Shown: piece after piece, positions 1-7,953 of the stretch
Numbering within the stretch: the stretch's first letter is position 1
Layout of the letters: each line of letters starts with the position of its first letter
NCBI GenBank assembly: GCA_020024255.1
Contig: JAHHTX010000005.1
Coordinates: 1 to 39,172, forward strand
DNA: 39,172 nt
Source: Anaerotignum sp.
GTDB taxonomy: Bacteria > Bacillota > Clostridia > Lachnospirales > Anaerotignaceae
Direction: 5' to 3'
Made by a program: the position numbers and the translations under genes
The notes under the pieces: model-generated
What the model was told of the DNA's origin: nothing
What the model saw: only the letters and a program-made list of their open reading frames with translations
The model's database searches: none

Positions 1-54
1 GAACCCACGTGTTCAGCTTGGAAGGCTGACATTCTACCATTGAACTACACCCGC
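1..54 (-). tRNA. tRNA-Gly (TCC), 3' part cut off by the window edge
   Basis: Read on the minus strand, the 5' acceptor strand GCGGGTG begins at 54. A D-arm and an anticodon stem-loop with TCC in the centre follow, then a variable loop and the start of the T-arm GTTC at the window edge. The 3' acceptor strand lies outside the window. The gene is seven bases downstream of tRNA-Arg and probably shares its transcript. Confidence 0.93.
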
Positions 55-61
55 AAAAAAA

Positions 62-135
<74 letters not shown>

Positions 136-155
136 ATACAGATTCGGCAAGTAGT

Positions 156-184
156 ATTATGCCACAAAAACATTCTCTCGTCAA
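156..184 (-). promoter_or_regulatory. Sigma-A promoter for the two tRNAs
   Basis: The minus strand has TTGACG, 17 bases, CATAAT, ending about 20 bases before the tRNA-Arg 5' end. This is the normal position for a tRNA promoter. The remaining sequence up to the phosphoesterase stop at 286 holds an imperfect GCGGAT/ATCCGC hairpin (223-272) without a T-run. Confidence 0.75.
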
Positions 185-285
185 GCAATTTTTACAAAAA
201 AACTTTCTTTTTTTGTATTTTAGCGGATACAATCCACAAGAACTGCATCCGCATCTCCAATATATCTGCAATTCATTTCATGATT

Positions 286-798
286 TTAGATATTCATTCT
301 GTGAAAAGGCTTTCTCTCATGATATTCCATAACTGCCCCTTCCATTTTTCCATTTTCCTCTATGGTTAAAATACCAAAGGAAGGAATCCCGTTTCTTGGC
401 AGAGAAATACTCCCTGGGTTCAAAATCATGACCCTGCCTTCATCATCATAAAAAGGTCTGTGGGTATGCCCAAACAATACAGCATCTGCCCCTTGCTCTT
501 CTGCCCAATAGCAAAGGGTATCTATTCCCCAATATACACGCTGTTTATGTCCATGGGTCAAGAGTATATTTTTCCCTCCCATATGAACCATTTTTTTAGA
601 AGGCGTATCCAAACCGTAATCATTGTTTCCGGCCACAAAATGAAACGGAATGTGAGAAAACTCCCCCATTAACTCCTCCGCATCTGCATCATGGTCGCCT
701 AAATGAGCAACAGCGTCTATTTTATCCCCAATCCGTTCCAGTACGTTTCTTGCACTGTCCAAATGTCCATGGGTATCACTAAATACCAGTAACTTCAT
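286..798 (-). CDS. YfcE/MJ0936-family metallophosphoesterase
   Basis: This 170-residue protein is a small dinuclear-metal phosphodiesterase of the YfcE type, acting in the cytoplasm. The metal-binding motifs are all present: D8 and H10 (SDTHG), D35 (LGDHD), N58 (GNND), H82/H84 (THGH) and H111/H113 (GHTH). The length is typical for the family. Members hydrolyse generic phosphodiesters in vitro and their natural substrate is usually unknown. Its ATG overlaps the rdgB stop codon (ATGA) and a good ribosome site AAGGAG lies inside the end of rdgB, so the two are translationally coupled. rdgB-yfcE pairs are common in Clostridia. It is the last gene of the amidase-rdgB-yfcE operon; no clear terminator follows. 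Confidence 0.93.
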   Translation of the reverse strand: MKLLVFSDTHGHLDSARNVLERIGDKIDAVAHLGDHDADAEELMGEFSHIPFHFVAGNNDYGLDTPSKKMVHMGGKNILLTHGHKQRVYWGIDTLCYWAEEQGADAVLFGHTHRPFYDDEGRVMILNPGSISLPRNGIPSFGILTIEENGKMEGAVMEYHERKPFHRMNI

Positions 799-1394
799 TT
801 TACCAGCTCCTTTTCCAAAAGGATACGCATTTTCCGCAGTGCCTTACCTCTGTGGCTAATCTCGTTTTTTTCTTTTGCGGACAATTCTGCCATATACTTC
901 TGTCTGTCAGGCAGGAAGAAAATCGGGTCATATCCAAAACCATTTTCCCCTTTTACTTCCCAACCAATAATACCTTCCACATTGCCATCGCTTACCAGTC
1001 GTCTGCCATCGGGAAAAGCTGCTGCAATGCAGCTGACAAAACGTGCTGTCCGTTTTGCCTCCTCCACACCCTCCAGTTTTGCAAAAATCCCCTTAAATTT
1101 TTCGGAGTATGGTGTATCTTTCCCCATAAATCGTGCAGAATAAACGCCGGGTGCTTTATCCAGATAATCAATTTCCAATCCGGAATCATCAGCCAATGTA
1201 ATTTTACCGCTGATTTCCATAATCTGTACAGCCTTTTTCATTGCATTTTCCGCAAAGGTCTTACCATCTTCCACCACATCTACCGTAATACCAGCATCTT
1301 CCATAGATACCACAGTTATACACATATCTGCCAATATCTCGTTAATTTCTCTAATCTTCCCTTTATTTTTTGTTGCGAAAATGATTGTTTCCAT
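795..1394 (-). CDS. rdgB: RdgB/HAM1 non-canonical purine NTP pyrophosphatase
   Basis: The protein hydrolyses ITP, dITP and XTP to the monophosphates and so keeps deaminated purines out of nucleic acids. Family motifs are visible: FATKNKGK near the N-terminus, DDSGLEID, YSARF, ENGFGYDPIF and SHRGKALRKM near the C-terminus. The ATG at 1394 is chosen (199 residues) because AGAGAGG stands nine bases upstream. A TTG two codons earlier is too close to that site. The gene lies 34 bases downstream of the amidase gene and overlaps yfcE by 4 bases. Confidence 0.95.
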   Translation of the reverse strand: METIIFATKNKGKIREINEILADMCITVVSMEDAGITVDVVEDGKTFAENAMKKAVQIMEISGKITLADDSGLEIDYLDKAPGVYSARFMGKDTPYSEKFKGIFAKLEGVEEAKRTARFVSCIAAAFPDGRRLVSDGNVEGIIGWEVKGENGFGYDPIFFLPDRQKYMAELSAKEKNEISHRGKALRKMRILLEKELVK

Positions 1395-1428
1395 GACCAA
1401 ATCCCTCTCTTTTCTTCTTTTCCCACAA

Positions 1429-3519
1429 TCAGCGTAGACGAGATGTCTTCATAATCTGTATAATTGCCTGTCCAATGGCTGCTGCTGCTTTTTCCTGTCC
1501 AGCATCTGATGAAATCTTTAACGCATCACCCGGATTGGAAAGGAAACAAATTTCGACTAATACAGATGGTACATATGTAGAATTTAATATCAACAAATCA
1601 GGACGGTGTTTTATGCCACGGTTTGTTGTGTTAAAATTTGATGTCAAACTCGTTTGTATCATCTGTGCTGCTTGCAAGCTGGTTAATGTTCCATCATTGT
1701 CATTACTATGCTTTGCATACAATGTTTCTGTCCCATTTGCCTGTACAGGGCCGGCATTCAGATGGATAGAAACCATTAAATCGGCAATCTCATTTGCCAT
1801 TTTCGCCCGTTTATCATTGGCAGGGCGGGCATCATCATTTCTGGTAACATATACCTTAATATCCGAATTTGCCTTGATATAACGGTCTACTTTCATGGCA
1901 ACAGACAATGCAATATTCTTTTCCACCATATTATTTCCACGAGTACCGGGGTCATTGCCACCATGTCCCGGATCCAGCACCAATACCTTGTTATAAATTT
2001 CTTTGGGATTTCTCACTTTAATTTCATAATATCCGTCTACCTTCTGTACGGTATAGGCATTGACGGTATTTTGATTAAAACGGATTACGGTATTACCACC
2101 CTTTGTACTAACGTCCACAGAAGATATTTTATCATCTCCCAAAGTCTTTTTCCCATAGCCATATACACTTTCGTAATTTCCCGGAAGGGTCAGTTCGTAA
2201 TACCCATTTAAGTAAACATCACGATGTTGAATTGCATTGATATTGATATCTTTTTCTGCCTTCAACAGAAGAATATTTCGGCTATTGTCATAAGAGATAT
2301 TCTGCAATGTGGATTTTTCCACACGCATTGTTACTGTTCCGTTTTTCTCCTCCCATTTCATGTTAGAAGACTCTTCTGCTTCCAGTACTACCTGAAAAAA
2401 TTTTCCGTTTCCATCATTTGTGCGAATTGCATGAATATTCTGCAACCCGGCAGCACTGATCGGTTCTCCTGCCGTTCCCACAACACCCGGCATATCAATC
2501 ACAATGCGGTAAGGGTTCTGTAATGTACTAACCTGTGCGCCCAATGTACCATTTCCTTTGATTGTCACAACATCTTCGTTGCCATTATGCATAGCAGAAA
2601 TGCCCGTCACCTTTGTTTGCACAAATTCGACATAAATCTGTTTGCGGTCGTCGCTTGTTTTTATGGTATACTTCTGTTTTCCTGTCAAATCAAATACAAC
2701 ACGGGTATAGATTTTGCCGTCCTTTGTATGCTGCCCTGTACGAATTGCCGTCACAAACCCACAACCTGTATTGGTAATCTTCTCCGGCAAATCGTTCTCT
2801 GCATCATAAAAATCCAGTACAACTTTATCTTCTGCCACATATACTTCTTCATACTTGCCAAGTTCTCCGCTTGCGGAAATGGTAAATCGCTGCACATCGC
2901 CTTTCTCCTGCGGTACTTCAACACCTGTCAGTTTTATTTTTTCTTTCACAGGTGTTTCAACAGGCGGTGTTTCTTGCTGCGGTGGTGTTACAGGAGGCAC
3001 ATCAGGCGGTGTCTCCTGCTGTGCTGGCTCTTCCTGTCCTTCTTCATGAATATATACTGTCCTTGTAGGGTCATCCCACTTAATCTCTACATCCAAAGCA
3101 TCTGCCAAAGCACGGATGGGCAGCATAGTTCTTTCGTTAATAATCATAGGTGGTACATCCATGCCAAAAGGCTTGCCATCTTTATACCCTGTTTTTTTGT
3201 CTATGGCAAATACAACGGTATGACCGTTTTTCACCGCATAGGCTTCATTGGTATCATCATTCCACACAATCTCACAGCCCAACTCCTTACATATACCACG
3301 CATAGGCAACATAGTTCTGCCATCAATGCTGACCGCCGGCATATTGGGGTCTTTAAAATTCTTCCCATTTATGTTTAATTTAATCTCCTTTGCATGGTAG
3401 GCATGATTTTTCCCATGATAAAAGAGATTCATATTCACATCTGCTGCCCACACCATAGTGGTATGCAGAATTCCCAGTGTTGCAGCAGCAAGTATTGTCC
3501 TTTTCCATCTTTTTTTCAT
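1429..3519 (-). CDS. Secreted N-acetylmuramoyl-L-alanine amidase with stalk and AMIN domains
   Basis: This 696-residue protein cuts the amide bond between muramic acid and the stem peptide of peptidoglycan outside the membrane. A signal peptide (1-26, ending VWA) is followed by a copper-amine-oxidase-N-like stalk domain (about 45-160), with twin GRTMLPMR and ERTMLPIR motifs. Next come a Pro/Glu/Gln linker (161-194) and two AMIN-like modules (about 196-300 and 303-402). A beta-rich segment leads to a C-terminal Amidase_3 domain (about 511-693). The zinc and catalytic residues are H519 (DPGHGG), E533, H586 (SIHLN) and E656 (VEICFLSN). AMIN domains usually direct amidases to the wall or septum. 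The ATG has AAGGAG at the right distance. The gene is first in an operon with rdgB and yfcE. Confidence 0.94.
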   Translation of the reverse strand: MKKRWKRTILAAATLGILHTTMVWAADVNMNLFYHGKNHAYHAKEIKLNINGKNFKDPNMPAVSIDGRTMLPMRGICKELGCEIVWNDDTNEAYAVKNGHTVVFAIDKKTGYKDGKPFGMDVPPMIINERTMLPIRALADALDVEIKWDDPTRTVYIHEEGQEEPAQQETPPDVPPVTPPQQETPPVETPVKEKIKLTGVEVPQEKGDVQRFTISASGELGKYEEVYVAEDKVVLDFYDAENDLPEKITNTGCGFVTAIRTGQHTKDGKIYTRVVFDLTGKQKYTIKTSDDRKQIYVEFVQTKVTGISAMHNGNEDVVTIKGNGTLGAQVSTLQNPYRIVIDMPGVVGTAGEPISAAGLQNIHAIRTNDGNGKFFQVVLEAEESSNMKWEEKNGTVTMRVEKSTLQNISYDNSRNILLLKAEKDININAIQHRDVYLNGYYELTLPGNYESVYGYGKKTLGDDKISSVDVSTKGGNTVIRFNQNTVNAYTVQKVDGYYEIKVRNPKEIYNKVLVLDPGHGGNDPGTRGNNMVEKNIALSVAMKVDRYIKANSDIKVYVTRNDDARPANDKRAKMANEIADLMVSIHLNAGPVQANGTETLYAKHSNDNDGTLTSLQAAQMIQTSLTSNFNTTNRGIKHRPDLLILNSTYVPSVLVEICFLSNPGDALKISSDAGQEKAAAAIGQAIIQIMKTSRLR

Positions 3520-3577
3520 ATTGCAAAACTCCTTTATTTCATCAAATGTACAAAAAGGATATTTTCGTCCTCCACAT

Positions 3578-3606
3578 ATACTACCAAGTATATCAAATTT
3601 TGTCGA
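3578..3606 (-). promoter_or_regulatory. Probable promoter of the amidase operon with a palindrome
   Basis: The minus strand has TCGACA, 17 bases, TAGTAT, about 60 bases upstream of the ATG. The inverted repeat ATATACT-N4-AGTATAT (3576-3593) covers the -10 and the spacer and could be a protein-binding site. The rest of the 255-base gap holds the lon terminator and nothing else recognisable. Confidence 0.45.
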
Positions 3607-3686
3607 AATGAAAAAGGAAAAGTTCCCATATCAGCAGAAATTTCTTATCTTTTCCGTTTACCCTCAGATTTAAAAAAATAATGCAC

Positions 3687-3732
3687 AAAAAAGCAGAGAA
3701 AAGAGAGGTAAAAATACAAATCTTTTCTCTGC
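3687..3732 (-). terminator. Intrinsic terminator of the Lon-family gene
   Basis: The perfect 12-bp stem GCAGAGAAAAGA/TCTTTTCTCTGC (3693-3704 and 3721-3732) has a 16-base loop. On the minus strand it is followed by TTTTTTG. It stands about 40 bases past the stop codon. Confidence 0.85.
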
Positions 3733-3774
3733 CGCTTGGGTACAACAGTATTCTTCTTGTCTTTCTTCTCTATT

Positions 3775-6183
3775 TTATGCTTCCTCACTGTTATCTGCAA
3801 AATCATGGAAAGATTTCAGTTTTTTCCATACCTTTCCATGTACACTTTCCGCAGGAAACATACCATTTTCATCTTTTTTGCCCGCCTCTTGTTCCATTAA
3901 GAGGGAAATGCCTTCATCAATGGTAGAAATGGGATATATATGGAACTGCCCTTGTTTCACGGCTTCTACCACTTCATCTTTCAATACCAAATCACGGATA
4001 TTAGAAACAGGAATAATTACGCCCTGTTTTCCTGTCAAACCTCTCTTTTTGCAGAGGTCAAAGAAGCCTTCTATTTTCCATGTTACACCACCGATGGCTT
4101 GTATTTCCCCTTTCTGATTCACAGAACCTGTCACTGCCAAATCCTGTCTAATCGGCAGTTCTGCCAAGGAAGACAAAATGCAGTACAACTCCGTACTTGA
4201 TGCACTGTCCCCATCAATGCCGTTATAATTCTGTTCAAAGCAGACACGGCAGGAAAGGGAAAGGGGAAATTTCTGTGCATAAGTCTGTCCCAAATATCCT
4301 GTAATAATCTGCACGCCTTTGTCATGGGTCTGCCCGCTCATACGGGCTTCTTTTTCAATATTCACAATCCCCGATTTTCCGATGTATGTTGTTGCCGTAA
4401 TACGTGTAGGATTACCAAAGGCATAGCTGCCCATATCCAAAACGGCAAGTCCGTTAATCTGTCCGATTTCCTTGCCTTCCACATCAATCATAATGACATC
4501 TTCATCTAGCATTTCCTCTAATTTTTCCTCGTAAAGGCGCAGACGCTGTTCTTTTTCGTAAATGGTTTTTTGGATATGTTTCGCTGTTACTGCCTTTGCA
4601 TCTTCCATTTTCGCCCATGTTGCCGCTTCTCCCAAAATCTCTGCCAGATGATTAAACCGAGTAGACAGCTTATTTTGTCGTTCTGCAATACGGGAGGAAT
4701 ACTCAATAACTGCACAGACTGCACTTACATCAAAGTCCAATGTTTTTTCGTTTTCAACAAATCCCTTGATAAACTGTGCCAGTTTCCCCATATTGACGCT
4801 GTCTCTTGGCATTTCATAATCAAAATCCGCTTTGATTTTAAATAATTTATCAAATTCCTCATCATATTGGCTCAACACATCATAATAATAGTTGCTGCCA
4901 ATCATAATAACTTTAATATTCGCAGGAATAGGCTCCGGTTTCAAAGAAGGTGCTACCACCGTGCCAATCTGCTCCCGTACAGCATCCATGTTGATTTCCT
5001 TTGTTTTAATGACACGGCGAAGGCTTTCCCATGCTTGGGGGCAGGAAAGTATATCCTGTGCCTGTACAATCAAATAGCCACCGTTGGCTTGATGAAAAAG
5101 TCCGCTTTTGATTTTCATAAAATCCGTGGTCAAGTTGCCATATTCATTGTCATACTCCACTTCCCCAACTAAATTATAGTAGGTTGGATTAAACGTTGTC
5201 ACAACAGGTGCACCTTTTGTTTCGCTGTTGTCAATAATCAAATTGACCTTGTACTTCTGGGTTTCGTCTTCCGGCTGTTTTTTGGAAAGCATGGGAAGGA
5301 GTGCAGAAAGGCTGTCTTCCCCTTCATCCTCGTCCTCAAAAAATTGGCTGATATTATCCAGTACATCTTCTTTTACCGCATTGATATAGGCAATCACTTT
5401 TTCGTATTCCTGATACCGTTCCTGCACTTCTGCCACATGGTCACCAATGGCAAACATCCCAATTTTGTAATCAAGATTTTCCACCTTCTTTTTGGATTCC
5501 TTATCCAGATCCCGAATCTCCCGCATAATGAGTCCTGCTTTTTCCTGTACAATCTGAGAATTTCTTTCAATCTCCGATTTGCATTCCTCCGTCAAATCAT
5601 CATATTCTTCTTCCCCTACAGGTTTTCCCTCCACCACAGGCATAAAGTAAATGCCGGAATTGGTTGTTTTTACTTGAAAATCATGGTTTTCTGCGACTTT
5701 GCTCATTTTTTCCATAAGTTTATCCCGCTTCGCATCTACTGAACGAAGGAGTTCGCTTTTCTGCTGTTCGTAATCATCTGTACGAAATGCCTTTTGCAGT
5801 TCTTCCTGTATGAGCTGTACCAGCTCGCTCATATCGTCCCGAAACTGTCTGCCAAGTCCTGCAGCCAGACCGATTGCCAAAGGACTTCTGGGATTCTGAA
5901 AATTATATACATAACACCAGTCCAAAGGTACCGGCTCTGTTGCCGCAATCCGTTCCGCACTGGTTTTGGCATAGGTGGTTTTTCCTGTTCCAGAAGGTCC
6001 CGCCATATAAATATTGTACCCTTTGATTTTTACAGCCAATCCAAAGTCCAATGCCCTCACTGCCCGTTCCTGCCCTATAATCCCCACAAGAGGCTTTAGT
6101 TCTTCTGTTGTGTTGAAAGCCAAATCCTTTGGGGTACAACTGTTTTTCAATTCTGTATAAGAAAGCTCTCTGCTCTTTTCCAT
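3775..6183 (-). CDS. Lon-family AAA+ protease (AAA_32 plus Lon proteolytic domain)
   Basis: This 802-residue ATP-dependent protease belongs to the group with a divergent AAA module but no Lon N-terminal substrate domain. Walker A is GPSGTGKT (about 62-69). A charged helical insertion lies between about 150 and 300. The C-terminal Lon domain has a Ser-Lys dyad, S660 in GIDGDSASS and K703 in GGVTWKIEG. The spacing of 43 residues is the same as between S679 and K722 of E. coli Lon. The ATG at 6183 is chosen for its GGGAGG site eight bases upstream; the 14 codons before it lack one. A terminator-like hairpin lies just upstream, after rimI. The family is widespread in Clostridia and its substrates are poorly known. 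Confidence 0.92.
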   Translation of the reverse strand: MEKSRELSYTELKNSCTPKDLAFNTTEELKPLVGIIGQERAVRALDFGLAVKIKGYNIYMAGPSGTGKTTYAKTSAERIAATEPVPLDWCYVYNFQNPRSPLAIGLAAGLGRQFRDDMSELVQLIQEELQKAFRTDDYEQQKSELLRSVDAKRDKLMEKMSKVAENHDFQVKTTNSGIYFMPVVEGKPVGEEEYDDLTEECKSEIERNSQIVQEKAGLIMREIRDLDKESKKKVENLDYKIGMFAIGDHVAEVQERYQEYEKVIAYINAVKEDVLDNISQFFEDEDEGEDSLSALLPMLSKKQPEDETQKYKVNLIIDNSETKGAPVVTTFNPTYYNLVGEVEYDNEYGNLTTDFMKIKSGLFHQANGGYLIVQAQDILSCPQAWESLRRVIKTKEINMDAVREQIGTVVAPSLKPEPIPANIKVIMIGSNYYYDVLSQYDEEFDKLFKIKADFDYEMPRDSVNMGKLAQFIKGFVENEKTLDFDVSAVCAVIEYSSRIAERQNKLSTRFNHLAEILGEAATWAKMEDAKAVTAKHIQKTIYEKEQRLRLYEEKLEEMLDEDVIMIDVEGKEIGQINGLAVLDMGSYAFGNPTRITATTYIGKSGIVNIEKEARMSGQTHDKGVQIITGYLGQTYAQKFPLSLSCRVCFEQNYNGIDGDSASSTELYCILSSLAELPIRQDLAVTGSVNQKGEIQAIGGVTWKIEGFFDLCKKRGLTGKQGVIIPVSNIRDLVLKDEVVEAVKQGQFHIYPISTIDEGISLLMEQEAGKKDENGMFPAESVHGKVWKKLKSFHDFADNSEEA

Positions 6184-6205
6184 GTTTTCCGCCTCCCTTT
6201 CTTTG

Positions 6206-6259
6206 AAAAAATGCCGAAGCAGCACCGAACTGCATACACAAGCATTTCGGTGTCACTTC
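6206..6259 (-). terminator. Probable terminator after rimI, in the leader of the lon gene
   Basis: The stem outer arms are GAAG/CTTC and inner arms CACCGAA/TTCGGTG, with three weak pairs between (6216-6259). On the minus strand GGCATTTTTTC follows. It ends the tsaE-tsaB-rimI transcript about 45 bases past the rimI stop. It also sits only about 25 bases before the lon start, so partial read-through is likely unless lon has its own promoter. Confidence 0.65.
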
Positions 6260-6302
6260 AGCTTAAACCTTATCCTTTCTCTACTTTATCATCATCTTCA
6301 TC

Positions 6303-6746
6303 TCAATGGAAATATTTCCACATAATCACTGCATCTTCTTTTGTATCGGCATAATAATTTTTCCGCAGTCCTTCAGGGCGGTATCCATGCTTATGATACA
6401 TCTTTTGTGCCGGTCCATTGCCTACACGCACCTCTAGCGTAATGCCAATCATTTCCCGTTCCATGGCAACCTGCTCCAAGGCGTCCATCAAGGCATCACC
6501 AATTCCCTGCTGTCTGTATTCCGAAAGAACAGCAACATTGGTAATATGCCCTTCTGTGACAACGTGCCACATACCGGCATAGCCAACAATTTTATCCTCT
6601 GCCTTTGCCACAAAGTAAACCGCAAGGGCATTTTCTTTGATTTCTCGTTCAAAATCCTGTTTTGTCCACGGAATAGAGAAAGTCGCCTCTTCCACGGCAA
6701 GTACATCGGAAATGTGTTCTTCTGTCATGGGAATAATTTCAAACAT
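6303..6746 (-). CDS. rimI: Ribosomal protein S18-alanine N-acetyltransferase RimI
   Basis: This GNAT-fold protein of 147 residues transfers an acetyl group to a ribosomal protein N-terminus. The acetyl-CoA binding segment RQQGIGDALMD is at about 77-87, followed by LEVRVGNGPAQKMYHKHGY, the family's C-terminal signature. Length and order fit RimI. It overlaps tsaB by 8 bases. In many Firmicutes tsaE, tsaB and rimI form one operon as here, with tsaD elsewhere. Confidence 0.94.
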   Translation of the reverse strand: MFEIIPMTEEHISDVLAVEEATFSIPWTKQDFEREIKENALAVYFVAKAEDKIVGYAGMWHVVTEGHITNVAVLSEYRQQGIGDALMDALEQVAMEREMIGITLEVRVGNGPAQKMYHKHGYRPEGLRKNYYADTKEDAVIMWKYFH

Positions 6747-7455
6747 GAACTTCTCCTTCCTTCTTCAGCCGTTCTTCTCTCTCTCGCTCTGCCTGGGATT
6801 TCCGGAGATAAATAAGAGAAAAGTTTTCTCCTGAAACCGCTTTGCCTTCCTCTGCCAGAACTTTGCCAAGAGAGGCCACTGCCGCTCCACGCTGCAAAGA
6901 GCAGTGAGCAGGTGCAAAATGAAACTCTGGATGCTTTGCAAGCTGCGTGCGATGAACAGGTACACCATCTCCAAGGAATATCACATCACGCTCAAAGTTC
7001 TCAGCAACAGATATGATTTCTTCTATGGGAACTGCCATAGCTTCGGTTAAAGGCACAAGCCGTTCCCCTTCCCATTCGTACAAAGCCCCATAAACCTGCC
7101 CTCTGCGAGCGTCCATAATGGGGCAGACGATATTGTTCGTCATGTATACATCATATGCCAGAGCATCTAATGTGGGAACGGGAATAAGTTTCTTTCCTGT
7201 GCCAAGACAAAGTCCTTTTGCCGTTGCGGCACCAATACGCAGTCCGGTAAAAGAGCCGGGACCTGCGGCACAGGCAATATAATCCAAATCCTTTAAATCC
7301 GTTTCTGTCTGTTTGCAGATTTCTGCAATCATCGGCATAATTGTCTGACTGTGGGTCAGACCATGGTTTTGGGAAATTTCCGCCAATAGCTTGTCATCTT
7401 CTATAATGGCTACTGAGGCTGTCTGCCCCGTTGTATCCAAACCAAGTATTTTCAT
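6739..7455 (-). CDS. tsaB: TsaB, tRNA threonylcarbamoyladenosine synthesis factor
   Basis: TsaB (238 residues) is the inactive ASKHA-fold partner of TsaD. With TsaE it puts the threonylcarbamoyl group on A37 of ANN-reading tRNAs. The N-terminus ILGLDTTGQTASVAI and the GPGSFTGLRIG motif (about 66-76) are typical. The start has AGGAGAG upstream and lies one base past the tsaE stop. The last 8 bases overlap rimI. Confidence 0.95.
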   Translation of the reverse strand: MKILGLDTTGQTASVAIIEDDKLLAEISQNHGLTHSQTIMPMIAEICKQTETDLKDLDYIACAAGPGSFTGLRIGAATAKGLCLGTGKKLIPVPTLDALAYDVYMTNNIVCPIMDARRGQVYGALYEWEGERLVPLTEAMAVPIEEIISVAENFERDVIFLGDGVPVHRTQLAKHPEFHFAPAHCSLQRGAAVASLGKVLAEEGKAVSGENFSLIYLRKSQAEREREERLKKEGEVHV

Positions 7456-7456
7456 A

Positions 7457-7891
7457 TCATCTCTCCTGTCTTATGGTAACTCTGCGATAGTCCTCACTTT
7501 TTGCATAATCCTTTTCCAAAGTAATCCAAAGGGCATCTTTGGGGATAAGCCCGCCTATCAGTTCTGCCCATTCCACCAAACAGACTCCATTTCCGAAAAA
7601 GTATTCTTCATATCCAATATCATCCATTTCCTCCTCACAGGAAATGCGATACACATCAAAATGATAAAAAGGCAGTCTACCATCATGGTATTCATTAACT
7701 ATGGTAAAGGTAGGGCTTGTCACCTGCTCCTTCACTCCAAGTCCCTCAGCAAACCCTTTTGTAAAAACCGTTTTTCCTACCCCAAGATCACCATTCAGAC
7801 AAAATATCTGTCCTTCGTTCGCATATTCAGCCAACTTTCTACCCAAATCTTCTGTTTCCTGCGGAGAAAAACTCTCCCACTCCTTCTCCAT
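7457..7891 (-). CDS. tsaE: TsaE, ATPase of tRNA t6A synthesis
   Basis: This small P-loop ATPase (144 residues) drives the TsaB-TsaD cycle of t6A formation. Walker A is GDLGVGKT, followed by TSPTFTIVNEY, FYHFDVYRI and LVEWAE, all family signatures. The ATG at 7891 is preferred over an in-frame codon 45 bases upstream because GGAGG stands six bases before it. Stop and tsaB start are one base apart. Confidence 0.95.
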   Translation of the reverse strand: MEKEWESFSPQETEDLGRKLAEYANEGQIFCLNGDLGVGKTVFTKGFAEGLGVKEQVTSPTFTIVNEYHDGRLPFYHFDVYRISCEEEMDDIGYEEYFFGNGVCLVEWAELIGGLIPKDALWITLEKDYAKSEDYRRVTIRQER

Positions 7892-7953
7892 AAAATTCCT
7901 CCAATCTGTCAAAGAAACCGTTCGTTTCCTCGGCAAATTCTTCCTCTTGCCAT

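Noticed and set aside
223..272. GCGGAT/ATCCGC inverted repeat after the phosphoesterase gene
   Set aside because: No T-run on either strand and a large loop; not a convincing terminator.
2587..3378. Plus-strand frame of 263 codons
   Set aside because: It is a shadow of the amidase gene, with Cys/Phe/His-rich composition and no ribosome site.
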